From Ceratodon purpureus (lineage: Eukaryota; Streptophyta; Bryopsida; Pseudoditrichales; Ditrichaceae), in the NCBI GenBank assembly GCA_014871385.1, contig CM026426.1, positions 105,435,281 through 105,499,280 on the forward strand: 64,000 bases of DNA, read 5' to 3'. The position numbers and the translations under genes are program-made. A model generated the notes under the pieces. It had not been told where the DNA came from. It made no database searches and worked only from the letters and a program-made list of their open reading frames with translations. This document shows positions 9,664 through 20,522 of this stretch, piece by piece. Within the stretch, counting starts at the first letter, position 1. Each line of letters opens with the position of its first letter.

Positions 9664-10029
9664 CTAATCCTTTGGAGGATATACAGTCCAACTCTTGTCC
9701 ATATCAAACCAGCAAGTTTCGCCATCCGATATTATCACTTCGGGCAGCTGAACAACTGGATTCTCATCGACGTTTGAAAGCAAGGGATACGGGATTAGGG
9801 ACAACTCCATAATACGGAGAAGCTCATTGGTACAAAGCACTGTCCAACGCCATTCACCTTCACCAACATGGAGGCTTCCGATGTGCCTAAACGGTGGCAG
9901 GTCCATGCCTCGTTCCCTGGCGCGCTCCACCTCCAGCAGCCACGGCCGCAGCTCCTCATAACTCGCCGGTGCCTTTGGGGGCAAACCTACAGCCGCTCTC
10001 GTCCTCCTGGATCTCGCATTACACACCAA
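9664..10029 (-). CDS. hypothetical protein, 121 aa
   Basis: This uninterrupted minus-strand frame runs from ATG 10029 to a stop at 9664. The sequence is non-repetitive with normal composition: an Arg/Ala-rich start, then LRPWLLEVERARERGMDLPP, then a hydrophobic and acidic second half with several Trp. No family is recognised. It could be a single-exon gene or the tail of a longer spliced one. Confidence 0.35.
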   Translation of the reverse strand: MVCNARSRRTRAAVGLPPKAPASYEELRPWLLEVERARERGMDLPPFRHIGSLHVGEGEWRWTVLCTNELLRIMELSLIPYPLLSNVDENPVVQLPEVIISDGETCWFDMDKSWTVYPPKD

Positions 10030-10595
10030 GAGTGACCTCCTTCTCTGGAACCCAGCTTACCAAGTGTTGTTTCATGATGAAAATCTCCTACTTGTATCAC
10101 TCAAATGAAGATGCTTTGCTGCCTAGGAAGAGAGAGTAATCTTCGATGAAGACAAGGACTCTAACAAGGTATATTTTGGTTTCAGCAATTAAGATATTAT
10201 ACACGAATTTTGAAATATTCCAGGAAGTTTTCAAACCTTGCCTCCTTTACGTTCTTTCAAATTTGTTTTTTCCCTTGTGCATTTACATAATCCTATGAAA
10301 GAATTATTTGTTTGATCTAAAACTCAACTCCTGATCATTGTATCTTGCCTAAACCCATGACAAATCTAAAGGAATGTATGCATGACGTCATCATGACATC
10401 AGCCCTAATTTGTATCTTTGAGAACAAACGTAATAAATTCTTACCAGAGATAATCCTAAATTCCACGGTAATATACTCTTTTTCTAAAAAAAGTGTCAAA
10501 ATTAAGCCTTAATTTAGTAATTTTCCACGGTTATAGGGTCTAATTTGCTTTTGAAAATTTTCCTAATTGTCAATTCTGTGCTCTCCATTCTGCGC
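10030..10595. other. intergenic, no feature seen
   Basis: AT-rich sequence with no open frame. One end of the CACTA element should lie in or near this stretch, but I found no convincing CACTA terminus. Confidence 0.3.
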
Positions 10596-13130
10596 TCACC
10601 GCTCTCCGCTCACGTACGAACTTTCCCCCGCCATGAGGAACAGCATGATCGCCTGACAGCACCGGAGTATGGAGCGGTTTAGTTTGAATATTGATGACAT
10701 GTCCTGAGGGACATGATCTCCCCTGCATATTGTCAATTGAGAGCGGAGTGTATTGATTAGGGACTGTCCTTCATCCGAATCAGCCGCAGGAGATTTCAAT
10801 ATTTCTTCAATCTGTTTCTGTAGGAGAATAACAAGCGGATTTCCAGGAGAGTCAGCTATGGAACGGCCTCTCAGAGGTGCCTCATTCGGCTGCACTTGGA
10901 TCTCGGGAGCGGTATCATGTGACGATACGGAGACATTCAATGGGGCCGAATGTAGCTCTGTCGGTTGCGTTGGGACCGACTGATGGTCAGGTTCACTCAG
11001 TGATGCACCTTCGTCGCGATTCTGTAGTGTGCACGGTTCGGTGTGTCGAATTTTGCGACTTCGACCAGCAAATCCTTTGTCACGCTGCATCTCCTCATAG
11101 GCTTCGTCTGGGGCGGGTGAACGACCAAGTTTCTTCCACAGCCTCTCAGAGACTCCAACTTCGCCAATGGGGCCGGTGCGGCTGTAGCTTCTCCGGCAGG
11201 ACTGTGCATAGCGCATTGCGGCTGATTTCTGCTTGAACTTCTCTGAATTCTGCAGACTCACGAGCTTCTCCCATATGGACTCAGATACCCACGGCGGCCT
11301 TGACTCCTCGGCTGTTATCATCTTCATTAACTCGTGCCGGTACGAGCTGAGGGCATTCCCGACACGCGCACGCAGCCAAGATGAATTGAGTTTGTCGGTG
11401 TAGTCAAACTCTTCATGCAGGTGTTTGAACATTGTATCCATAAGGTGGCACGGTTGCTGCCTGATGTCAATGTACGACGGATCCAAACCCCTCACTACTT
11501 TCGCCAACACATCGTTCCAGACAGTTACTCCATAGCCGTATGGCTTCCCATCAACGCTGACGTTTATGAGATGTGGTTTTTTACCGCATGACTCACGGTA
11601 TTGTGCAATTGTTTCCCGCTCCAGCTCCTGTTCCCTCCTCTCTTGGCGAAGAACGCTCTTCCTGTTCACGGTTGAGGTGTGTGAAATACGAGAACTCTGC
11701 TTGTACGATTTTACACTGCTAGGCATATTCGGGTCAGCTGTTGTCCCGCTTTCCTTCTTCATGGGAACAGGTTCGCCTCTGGAGTTGTAGATCAATCCAG
11801 AGGATGCACTAGAACGCGTAGGGGGAGGTGTAACGGGAGACTTTGATTGGCGGCGTCTTCTGCTTGATTTGCCGGAGCCATGGAAATCCTTTCGAGATCT
11901 ACTGTACTCCCTTCTGTATGACATATCGTACTCATGATATCCTCGTCTATCAGTGCTGCGGGACCGCTTTCGACTCCGCGATCCAGGTTCACGCCGACGG
12001 CGATCGCTGTGGGGTGAATCCAATAGATAAGAGTGGCTTCGGGAACGACGCCGGCCTTCACGACAACCATACCTCCTCTGCAGAGAACAATCTCTGTTAG
12101 ACCAGCCCCGTGACAGTCTGCATGTACAAAATTGAGAGCGCTAAATGATCCGCCTGCAGCGGAGAAAGATCGCATGAAAAGAGTCAAAACGAACGAATAC
12201 TTGTAAAAAGATTCGAATGTAACTGACCTCCCGTGTATCATCAGAACTGCATGGGGACGGTGTGTCGTGATCGCGGCGCTTGCATCTCACTTGTTCCCCC
12301 CTGGAATTGTACCTCCTTCTGTCATCGTCGCTAGAGACGTCCACAAACTCTGCTTCGACTTCCCTGGGCCTTTGAGGTTGGCGTCTCAGTTCCGTGGATG
12401 CACCTGCAGGGGACGGTGAACGACTAATATTGACAGCTTCATGACCGCTCATTTCATTACCGGCCCGATCTTTCGGTTCTGTTCTCCATTTGTCCTGTAG
12501 GGGTCGGTGACTCGTTGCAGCATAGTTATCCACTGCACGACGAACCCCTCCAACACGTACACGTATAAATCCGCATGTAAATGGAAACACGACCATTGAC
12601 AGTACATTGCATGACAATTTCGCACGGTACCAGTACTTAAGAACTGCCGCATGGATCTTTCATGGGACGAGGTTATGCATTTTTTGATCTGCATTCATAT
12701 GACTCTCTACTCACTTAGATCCAAGGTGGGACCCCAACAGAAGCACAAGGAGGGGAATTAAAGGCTCCGTGCAGGGTGACATACCTTGTGACTCTATGTT
12801 CACTGTGGTATTCCGGGGACGGGCTGATGTGTCGCAATTCGCATGCGACGAGGACGAGCTCCTTCGCGATAATGTAGCATACTCCGCCAACACCTCGTCG
12901 CACGCGTCCACGGGAGGTAGAAATTTCTTCGAAGCACGTGCGGACGTGGATGGCGTTGACGCTTCACGGCGGCCTCCAGAACCGGCTTGAAGTTTGTCAG
13001 AAGCACCATGTGCAGGGGCTTCGCCGCCCTTCTCTACGGCATTAGACGCCCCGGAAGAATTGTGCTTTGCCTCTGTCCAGTGCTGGGGTCCTCTCTTGAT
13101 TCTCGCCAACGGAGCCATCTCCCGACTCAA
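10596..13130 (-). CDS. Ptta/En/Spm family transposon protein (Transposase_24-like), three exons
   Basis: Exons read on the minus strand are about 13130-12785, about 12535-12228 and 12076-10596. The N-terminal parts are Arg/Ser-rich (SRSRKRSRS, YSRSRKDF), like an SR protein, and contain the repeated motif YNSRGE. The C-terminal half has the conserved block of plant Ptta proteins: PPWVSESIWEKLV, a Lys/Ser-rich stretch with RYAQSCRRSYSRTGP, then SERLWKKLGRSP and EAYEEMQRDKG. These proteins are the second product of CACTA elements, partner of tnp2. All three exons are free of stops, unlike tnp2 in the same element. Confidence 0.75.
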
Positions 13131-14175
13131 GCGTCGGAGACGGAAGGGTTCAACCCCGTCTTACTGACCTACCGCATGAAAACAGAAGCACAATAGCATG
13201 GTCTGTATCTGACCTACATAACTAGAGCGCACGGAACACAGGATACCATGCGAGGTACGTGAAGGCAAACCTAGACAGAATGGACTCGTAACAGATCGGC
13301 AAAATCAGCGTATTGACATAGAGCAATGTAGGGCACTTATGACGCTAACCTCTTCATCTGACTCAACGAATAGCGCTATGGGATACCCGAAATTAATTCC
13401 AAGGACGATTATCGTCTAAAGCAAAACCAAGAAAGAGCGAGCATGATTACTAGCTTTGAGTTTCAAAGGAAGAAAAACGGCGCAGCCTGCTGAGATGTTC
13501 AGGGTACGCACTCCCGTGGCTCGGTGTGCAAGGGTTCGAGGTGGGTATGAGTTTGAGACGTGAGGATCGGACTGCCTTCGGGAGGAGATGACGGAGCGGA
13601 ACTAAGAAAAAACAATCTAATCAAGTTTGTCCTGAAGGTGACGATCGTCTGAGGAACTGCAAGGGAAAACACATCGGGTGAGCCTCATGGGGACTCAGAG
13701 GAGCAGCCACCAATCCCTAAATTCCGCTGGATCTGGGCCATATAGGGTATTGTTTCTCCAACCAGTGATGCGTTCCCCATCCTCTATGAATCTCCTACTC
13801 ATCCTCCTTTCAGTTCCTGTTTCTCGTTATGAGCTATGTTCCATGATGCTTGCTCCTTAAGGAAACTGGTTAGAGGTATTAATTACATTTTAAAGGAGCA
13901 TTAACTCTGCTGTCGAAGGGTTCGTGTAATGAGCAGTACCATGCAGAGTTTAGTCTACAGTTGACCTGGGTTTGGCGGCTTCTGACACCTCCCGGGGCGG
14001 ACTTAGGGATCCACAACCAAACACTCGTGGTGACTGGGGCTACCACCGGATTTAGCCAAGCAGTTGTGCGCGTCAGACCAGAACCAAGTCGCTGTTTCTC
14101 CTCCTTCTAACATCCTTGTCTCCGAGGGTTTACGCTCTCGATCTTGCGTATCTTCACAGACTCCGTCCAAGGAAC
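13131..14175. other. spacer between the divergent CACTA genes
   Basis: No convincing reading frame. As the region between the Ptta gene (-) and the BRCT and tnp2 genes (+), it probably contains their promoters. Confidence 0.35.
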
Positions 14176-15060
14176 ATGGCACGTTTTGAGACTCCGTCCA
14201 AGGCGCAGCTTCTTCTGGAGCTTGCCGAAAGCTTAGACGAAGAGCTACCAGTAGAGGCTCAATGCCGGAAACGGAAGCGGAAGGGTGGGAGACGACGACG
14301 GAGTAAGCCACGTTGGACTGATGCAATGGCGGAGGAATTGTGCTCGGAACTTGACGACTTAATCCAGGACATGGCGCGTTGGCATCGGGAGAAATACTGT
14401 TGGTTCGCAGACGTTGTCCTTTTCTTGGCGCGGCCTATCCATTCAACGTGAGTATTTTCTGCATGACCTGGTTCTTGTCGTCGGCGTCAGGTGCCGTAGA
14501 ATCTGTATGTTGTGAATCGTTCAGGGTTTGGGTGCAGTTGTTTTCTAAAATAAGTGTTGTTCAATTACTCGTCGTAGGAACCCAGACTCCCAGACAATTG
14601 CTGAATTGACTCTCTGCCGACTCGCCCTTGAGGCTGGGATGGTCGGCGCAAAGTTGAGCACAGTCCTCGACGACAGTGTGACACATGTCCTGACGTTCCA
14701 CAAACCCGGCCAAGTACTGCCACCAGATTGGGTACTGAGGAGGTATTTTTTCTTTCGAATCCTGAATACCCAATTTCCAAGCTTTTTAATTATGTTTCGC
14801 TCCACGTTTGATATCGTTCAGTTCTGAGGAGAAGGAAAGCTCAGGGACCACAAATTGTCTGATTAATAATTAATTGTTTCCCCCTTCTGTTCGCAGCCTC
14901 GGGGGCGAGAAGGAACAGCAGCTAGTTCTTTACGGAATTCCTTTGCCACCCCCATGGACAGTATATCAACGTGGTCTACCAAGACTGGGTAGTGGAGTCG
15001 CTAGCGAAGGGCTACGTTCTCTGTGAGATGAATTTCATGGCTGTACCACACCAGCTTTAG
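14176..15060 (+). CDS. BRCT-domain protein (DNA ligase IV C-terminus-like), possible CACTA cargo
   Basis: Exon 1 (14176-14447) encodes a basic segment (KRKRKGGRRRR) followed by WFADVVLFLARP. It joins in frame to exon 2 (14578-14731), which has LEAGMVGAKLSTVLDDSVTH and ends PPDW. The last exon (from about 14898) contains VVYQDWVVESLAKGYVL and stops at 15058-15060. A hydrophobic strand, a Gly-rich turn, DDSVTHV, and a distal W-V-x-x-S are the BRCT landmarks; the layout resembles ligase IV-type BRCTs, which bind phosphoproteins in DNA repair. The third exon needs a one-base shift to stay in frame, so the gene may be damaged. It lies between the two CACTA genes, which suggests capture. Confidence 0.5.
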
Positions 15061-15511
15061 TACAGAAATCAGTAGGTGCGTGTTTGTTTAAGACCAAGGG
15101 AGTGCCAATTTTCAGAACATGGCAAACCCAAGGTGCCCATGATCATTAAAGTGGTGTTCGAGCCTCATTTCTAAACATAAGTCGGGCGTATGTGACTCAA
15201 CACGACTGGTTTGGCTGTATAACATTGTGATAATCCCGTTCTCCTTCAACGTTTGCATTGCATAACTTTGAATTCTGCAAGAGCCCATGTACAGCTCAAT
15301 TGACAGACATGTACACGTCATTGGTAAGCCGTGCATATTTAATGCCACGGTGATTCCTGTTATCATTGAATCAATCAGTGAAATTAATGAGGGAGGGAAT
15401 TCAGGACAATAAGAACGCGTGATTGTTCCCGTTGGAGTCTATGGCACATTTATTACATGTAATTTACACGTTTGCACAGCTAATCTTAATATGCCCTAAG
15501 CATTCTGCTGC
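15061..15511. other. no feature seen
   Basis: AT-rich spacer without a supported gene, possibly an intron between the BRCT exons and the following frame. Confidence 0.3.
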
Positions 15512-15520
15512 AGGTGCACC

Positions 15521-15862
15521 GTGTCTTGGCAGTACGCAAAGAAGGCAAACTCTTCACTTGGCGCCAAAAAATACCCGCACCAAGGACTTTCTCATGTCCA
15601 CGGAGAAATGGCCATCGCGGGGAGTGTCTCCATTGAGGAGGTCTGGAGCATTGGGCAACTGGTCTGTCTGGTTTTTTTAGAGCACGTTCGAGAGTCCACC
15701 TTGTCGCGCGAGGTTGATTTCGGAGAGAGGACAGATGAGATACTGGCATACGGCAAAATTGGTTGCACATGTCGAGGGTTCAGGCCATTTATAAACGACG
15801 CCGCCGTCATCAACAAATTTCACTACGACATTGAGGCGATGCTGCACGAACTCAACCCATGA
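15521..15862 (+). CDS. hypothetical open frame between BRCT and tnp2 genes
   Basis: An open stretch of about 110 codons follows a possible acceptor (GCTGCAG near 15513) and ends LHELNP at a stop at 15860. The composition is protein-like in its second half (EVDFGERTDEILAYGKIG), but no family is recognised. It may be the last exon of the BRCT gene or the start of the transposase gene. Confidence 0.3.
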   Translation: MSWQYAKKANSSLGAKKYPHQGLSHVHGEMAIAGSVSIEEVWSIGQLVCLVFLEHVRESTLSREVDFGERTDEILAYGKIGCTCRGFRPFINDAAVINKFHYDIEAMLHELNP

Positions 15863-16087
15863 GGGAGAATTCAAGCGGATTGAACCTCATCTGACGCCGA
15901 ATGCTAGGTAAGACAACAGATCGGGCTTCTGCGGCCATGGCTACTTTTTCATGCGGGATACTTGTGAGCACGATTCCTGTTCTTACTTTCGTTGTGCTCT
16001 TCATCACGTATGCTGAGCAGGTTAGAAATAGGTTACATCACTTGTGGAATACGCTCGAGGGACGTGTGATTCACCACCAAATGTACA

Positions 16088-17146
16088 ATGATTCTAAGAC
16101 GGTTATGCGCAGCATTCTATATAGAGCGGAGTATTGCTTCGCGCATGGGACTCCCGGAGTACCCATGTGCGTGCCGGCAGTGCAGGGGTGCTCGGGTGAG
16201 GATGCCTTCGACAATCTACCGTCACCACCGACGCCACGGCCGCGACAATTTTCTGCCGCATCCTACACTGGTAAGTGTATTTTCATAAACAATGTAATCT
16301 TTCTTTCAGGCAGTTTGAGTAACCCTAAGTGCGTATGTATTTTCCAAACTTGGATCAGTCTTTAACTTAATCGGACTACAATGTTAGCATTAGAATTGTG
16401 TACCAGGAGCTGTTTACTTCTGAGGACGTAGTGGACAATTATTCCTCACATGTTTATAAGTACCCGGTTGTTATGTTATAGACGGTTGATGGTCGACCTC
16501 TTCGGGGTCCGGTCAGGAATCCTGATCGCGCTGCCAGCGACCGTGAGAGTGAATCCACCGAAGAAAGCGAAGGTCGCGATTACGGATCCGAAGAAGAGGC
16601 GGTCAGGGTGAGAGACATGGCCTACGATGCTTATGGCAGAGCGGACTCGTTGGAACGGGAAGCGGCGAATCACAACTTCCAAGACCCTGAATTCGTTCCT
16701 GAAGGAGATAATCAGCCAGGGGACCTCGACGTGGATTTTGAAAACGTCATGCAGGAGTGCATGGAGCCGCTGTTCGCGGGTTTGACTGAGACGAGAATGC
16801 AAAGCGGCATAGTCCTTATGACACTGGCTACCGTCTTTGGAGTCTCTGATACGTTTCTCTCGGCTCTTCTCACTTATCTCTCAGGCACTTTACTGCCACG
16901 CAGCAATAGCATGCCTAGGACAACCTATGAGTTGAAGACAATGATTCTAAGACTGGGTCTAGAACATTCCCGAATCGACTCATGCCCGAATGGTCATGTT
17001 TTATACGAAGGTGAAGAGAATGGACAGCTCTCTCAATGCCCACGGTGCCAGCATCCAAGATTCGTATCGGGTTCAACAACAATTCCCTGCGCTGTAACCA
17101 GGTACTTTCCAATTATACCGAAACTGCTGAGGCTGTACAAGTGTCC
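16088..17146 (+). CDS. CACTA transposase tnp2, N-terminal part with TNP-associated zinc finger
   Basis: A first exon (about 16100-16270) contains YPCACRQCRG, then IYRHHRRHGRD and PHPTL, the Cys/His pattern of the transposase-associated domain. It splices in phase 0 to an exon starting at 16482. That exon has an acidic linker and then the tnp2 start: LLTYLSGTLLPRSN, CPNGHVLYEGEE and CPRCQHPRFVSG (two CxxC knuckles), and RYFPIIPKLLRLY. The frame then breaks near 17140-17150 and the protein continues one frame over. Confidence 0.8.
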
Positions 17147-17939
17147 CAGGTCGCGGACCTTCTGAAGCATTTTGAAGGAGCAAATGCGGATTCGAACATT
17201 ATGAGGTCGATTGCAGATTCTTTTCAATGGAAAGAGGTTTCGCGTATGTACCCTGACTTTCGCGACGTTGGTAAAAGTCTCCGCCTCGGTTTGGTAGCGG
17301 ATGGTGTATGCCCGCACGGCAATCAGAGCTCCAAACACTCAACTTGGATCATCCTTCTGCCTATTTACAACTTCCCTGGATGGCTGTCTACAAAGAAATT
17401 CTTCTTGAACTTGACACTGCTCATTCCAGGGCCGAAGGCTCCAACCAGCGAAACGATAGATGTGTTCCTGAAGTCCCTCGTTAGAGACTTGTTGACTTTG
17501 TGGGATGGTGTTCCGGCCGTCAACATGGGCAATCCACCGGGACATCGTGCCTTCACACTGCGAGCTATGCTCCTGTGGACGGTTCACGACTTCCCGGCAT
17601 TTGGCCTTATTGGAGGTCACGTTGTGAAGGGCTATGCAGCCTGTCCCGTCTGCGGAGGAGACACGTATGCTGAGCACTCGTCTTGTCTGAAGAAGATGGT
17701 GTACTTGGGCCACCGTCGCTTTTTACCTGCGGACCATAGCTTCCGCAGAGCAAGACAGGCATTCAATAATCAGCCGGAGTAAGAATCTCACCCACCAAGA
17801 AGAGACGGAACGCAGATATATAACCAAGGACGAGAGAGGTCTCAGTGGATACGTAACGGCGGTGCCGAAGACACAGAGGACGACCCCGTGAAACTCCATG
17901 GAGTGAAACGCGCATGTATCCTGTATGCCTTACCTTACT
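17147..17939 (+). pseudogene. CACTA transposase tnp2 core, frameshifted and with an in-frame stop
   Basis: This continues the tnp2 domain: LRLGLVADGVCPHGNQSS, LLIPGPKAP, VHDFPAFG, CPVCGGDTY and YLGHRRFLP are all signature blocks of plant CACTA transposases. It begins with a frameshift relative to the upstream part. A TAA at 17780-17782 falls where Gln is expected, after which the frame stays open to PYW before GTGGTGAGT. The break pattern shows inactivation of this copy. Confidence 0.85.
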
Positions 17940-18482
17940 GGGTGGTGAGTCTGAATTCTTTCTCTGCCAGCACTGTCATCTTTTATATTGTACGAGAATT
18001 GTCGTTTCATTACCCGATGGTACTTTACATTGTAAGAGAGAACTGACGTTTCATTACCGATTCCTTCTGATTTCACTGTCGTGAAACCGGTCGTTACATC
18101 TGTGGGCAATGTTTCATAGAATGTGCAACTGTATGAAGTCCCGTCGTTAGTCTCGCTCCGTCTTAGCACTTCGGTGAATTTCCATTCGCACGCTCATTTT
18201 CTGGTCGTGCCCTGACAATCTGTTATCGTCCCCATTTTTTAAGGCCATGTGGGCTGTTGAGATAGAATGCAGCTGCTTTTAATGGGGGAGGTCTGCCGGG
18301 AGTACGTCTCGATGTCTACACTGTACCATATTCACACAGACCTCGAACCCGAAATTGATGCACAGGTCTTTGGAATAATGGGCAACTGCGACTGGCAAGC
18401 CTCATTTTGACTTCGTTAACATTTCAGATCAGAATCACTCATTTTAATTCTAACCTATTCTGAAATCCTGTATCCCATGCAG

Positions 18483-19381
18483 GACTTACCCATCCGCAAT
18501 CTTCTGGACGTCATGCACGTCGAGAAGAATGTCGCCGAGAATTTGTTGAAGACTCTGTTTGGGGAAAAAGATGGTCCAAATGTGCGCCAAGATATGCAAC
18601 GTCGTGGAATACGTCCCCACCTGTGGATCCGGGAAGTTCCAGGGCAGGTGCGAAGAGCTTTCATTCCAGACGCCCCTTACGTCCTTTCGAAAACACAGAG
18701 GGAGCAATTTCTGCACACTCTGAAATCTATAAAGCTGCCTTCGCATTATTCGGGGAGCCTTTGCACTAAAATCTCTAAGGGAAAGTTATCTGGCCTGAAA
18801 TCGCATGATTTCCATGTTCTTTTACAAGATCTGTTACCAATCTGCATGAGGTCAACAGGATGCCGGAACATGACTTCTGTAGTTATACGGGTAAGTAGAC
18901 TCTTCAAAAAAATTTGCTCGAAAACAGTGGACATGCAGGAGAGAGAGACTATGTTCATCGAATGTGCAGAGACCCTCTGTCTCCTGGAGAAGGAGCTCCC
19001 GCCATCGTTTTTCGATATTATGATTCACCTTTGTATCCACCTTGTCGAAGAACTCGTCATTTGCGGTCCCGTTCACGTTCGATGGATGTACCCATTCGAA
19101 CGGTACTACAAGACTCTGAAGGGGATGGTGCGAAATCATGCCAAGCCTGAAGGATGTATGGCTAAGGGATATCAGCTGGAGGAGGCATGCGGATTTGCGT
19201 CAGAATACTTATCTCACGGGCAGTCCTTCGTGAAGCGAGTATGGGAACATGAGGAAGATTCTGTCATGTCAGACGTGTCCGTGGAGGGTAATGGGAAGGT
19301 CCGGGAGCTCGATGCAACACTCCAGGAGCACATGCATGGGTTTGTGCTTGACAACGTGGACATCATCGAGCCTCATAGAGG
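18483..19381 (+). CDS. CACTA transposase continuation with DUF4218
   Basis: The exon opens after CCATGCAG with DLPIRNLLDVMHVEKNVAEN, the invariant block that follows PYW in tnp2 proteins. It continues into DUF4218: LLPICMRSTGCR, CLLEKELPPSFFDIMIHL, VHVRWMYPFERYYKTLK and AKPEGCMAKGY. It is open throughout and ends at a GTGAGT donor at 19382. Confidence 0.85.
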
Positions 19382-19645
19382 GTGAGTTCGGCTTCTCTGT
19401 TTCTTTGTTAAATCTGCCTTTCCCGTAGATTTCATGCCGCATGTCTAAATGTTCACCCTAAACCAGAAGTTCAGTTCATCTTCTCATTCCCCACGGTCAC
19501 TAACCCTTCAACGGCACAGGGTTTTTAATTTCCCATCCCTTCTTTGTTTCTGGTGATCCATGTTTATGAGTCATAGTTGTCCAAAATCCCCATATACCTT
19601 CTTACCACTAATACAAGAAACTCATGTGATCTTTTTCTGAAACAG

Positions 19646-20522
19646 AATGTACCAACCGATAGTCGAAAGCAGGAGGTCAGAGCGAGCCAGATGGCGTTCC
19701 CGTCACCACGGCCAAGAGGGAGCACGTCGTCCGAATTTCCCCATTGAACTGGCGGAGATTCCTTTATTCGGCGAATGGCTCCGAGACAAAATTACATATG
19801 AACTGGATAATGGTATGGATGTTCATCCTACAGTGGAGGCACTGTCTAAATATCCTTCAAGGTCAGCGAAGAAATACAGAAGCCTCTATGCCAACGGCTA
19901 TCATTACAGAGTACAGAGTGCGGAATTGAGCCTGAAGACCCGCGACTCTGGCATTGCTGCTACTTTTGAACGAGAGTGTCGATTCGGACTTAGAAATCCC
20001 AACCCGGTAGTGGCTACTGTTGAGTACGTAGGTCATCTCGAGGAGATTATTGAACTAAATTACGGTGTTGTCAAGCAAGTGGTCCTTATGGGCACATGGG
20101 TTAAGGCAAACTACAGGGGTGCGTCTGCGACAGTTAAACGGGATGAGTGGGGGTTTACCATTGCCAACTTCTCTCGAATGATACCCTTCGGCCGTGACTC
20201 GTTTGCAATGCCTTCTCAGGTACAGCAGGGTTTTTATGCAGATTGTTTGGATGTCCCAGGATGGAAAATAGTAATTAGGACAGATCCTCGTGGTAAAAGA
20301 GTGGTCGCCACTGACGACGAAGCTGTTGATGGTCAACTTCTTGCTCATGGACGTGACAACGAGTTCCCTGGGCTTCAAGCATCTGCTGTCCTAAGCGAGG
20401 CACCGCAGACTCGTACACGGGAAGGACGAGTCATAAGACTGAATGACGTGTTGCAGCAGGATACACCTGACGTCAACGAAACTTTCGACGCGGACTTAGG
20501 CCTGTCTTCGGAGGAGGAGTGA
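19646..20522 (+). CDS. CACTA transposase C-terminal exon with DUF4216
   Basis: Joined in phase 2 to the previous exon (codon split as GG and A). It contains the DUF4216 hallmarks: EIIELNYGVVKQVVLMGTWV, then DEWGFTIANFSR, then FAMPSQVQQGFYADC and PGWKIVIRTDPRG. It ends in an acidic tail and TGA at 20520. The exon is intact. Confidence 0.85.

Larger units (their letters stand above)
10596..20522. mobile_element. CACTA (En/Spm) DNA transposon, coding portion; termini not located
   Basis: A Ptta/En/Spm-type gene on the minus strand (10596-13130) and a tnp2-DUF4218-DUF4216 gene on the plus strand (about 16100-20522) are arranged head to head, as in plant CACTA elements. A BRCT gene and an unassigned frame lie between them. 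The tnp2 frame has one frameshift (about 17140-17150) and one in-frame TAA (17780-17782), so this copy is probably not autonomous. I could not find a matching CACTA/TAGTG pair, so the limits given are only the coding extremes. Confidence 0.75.
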
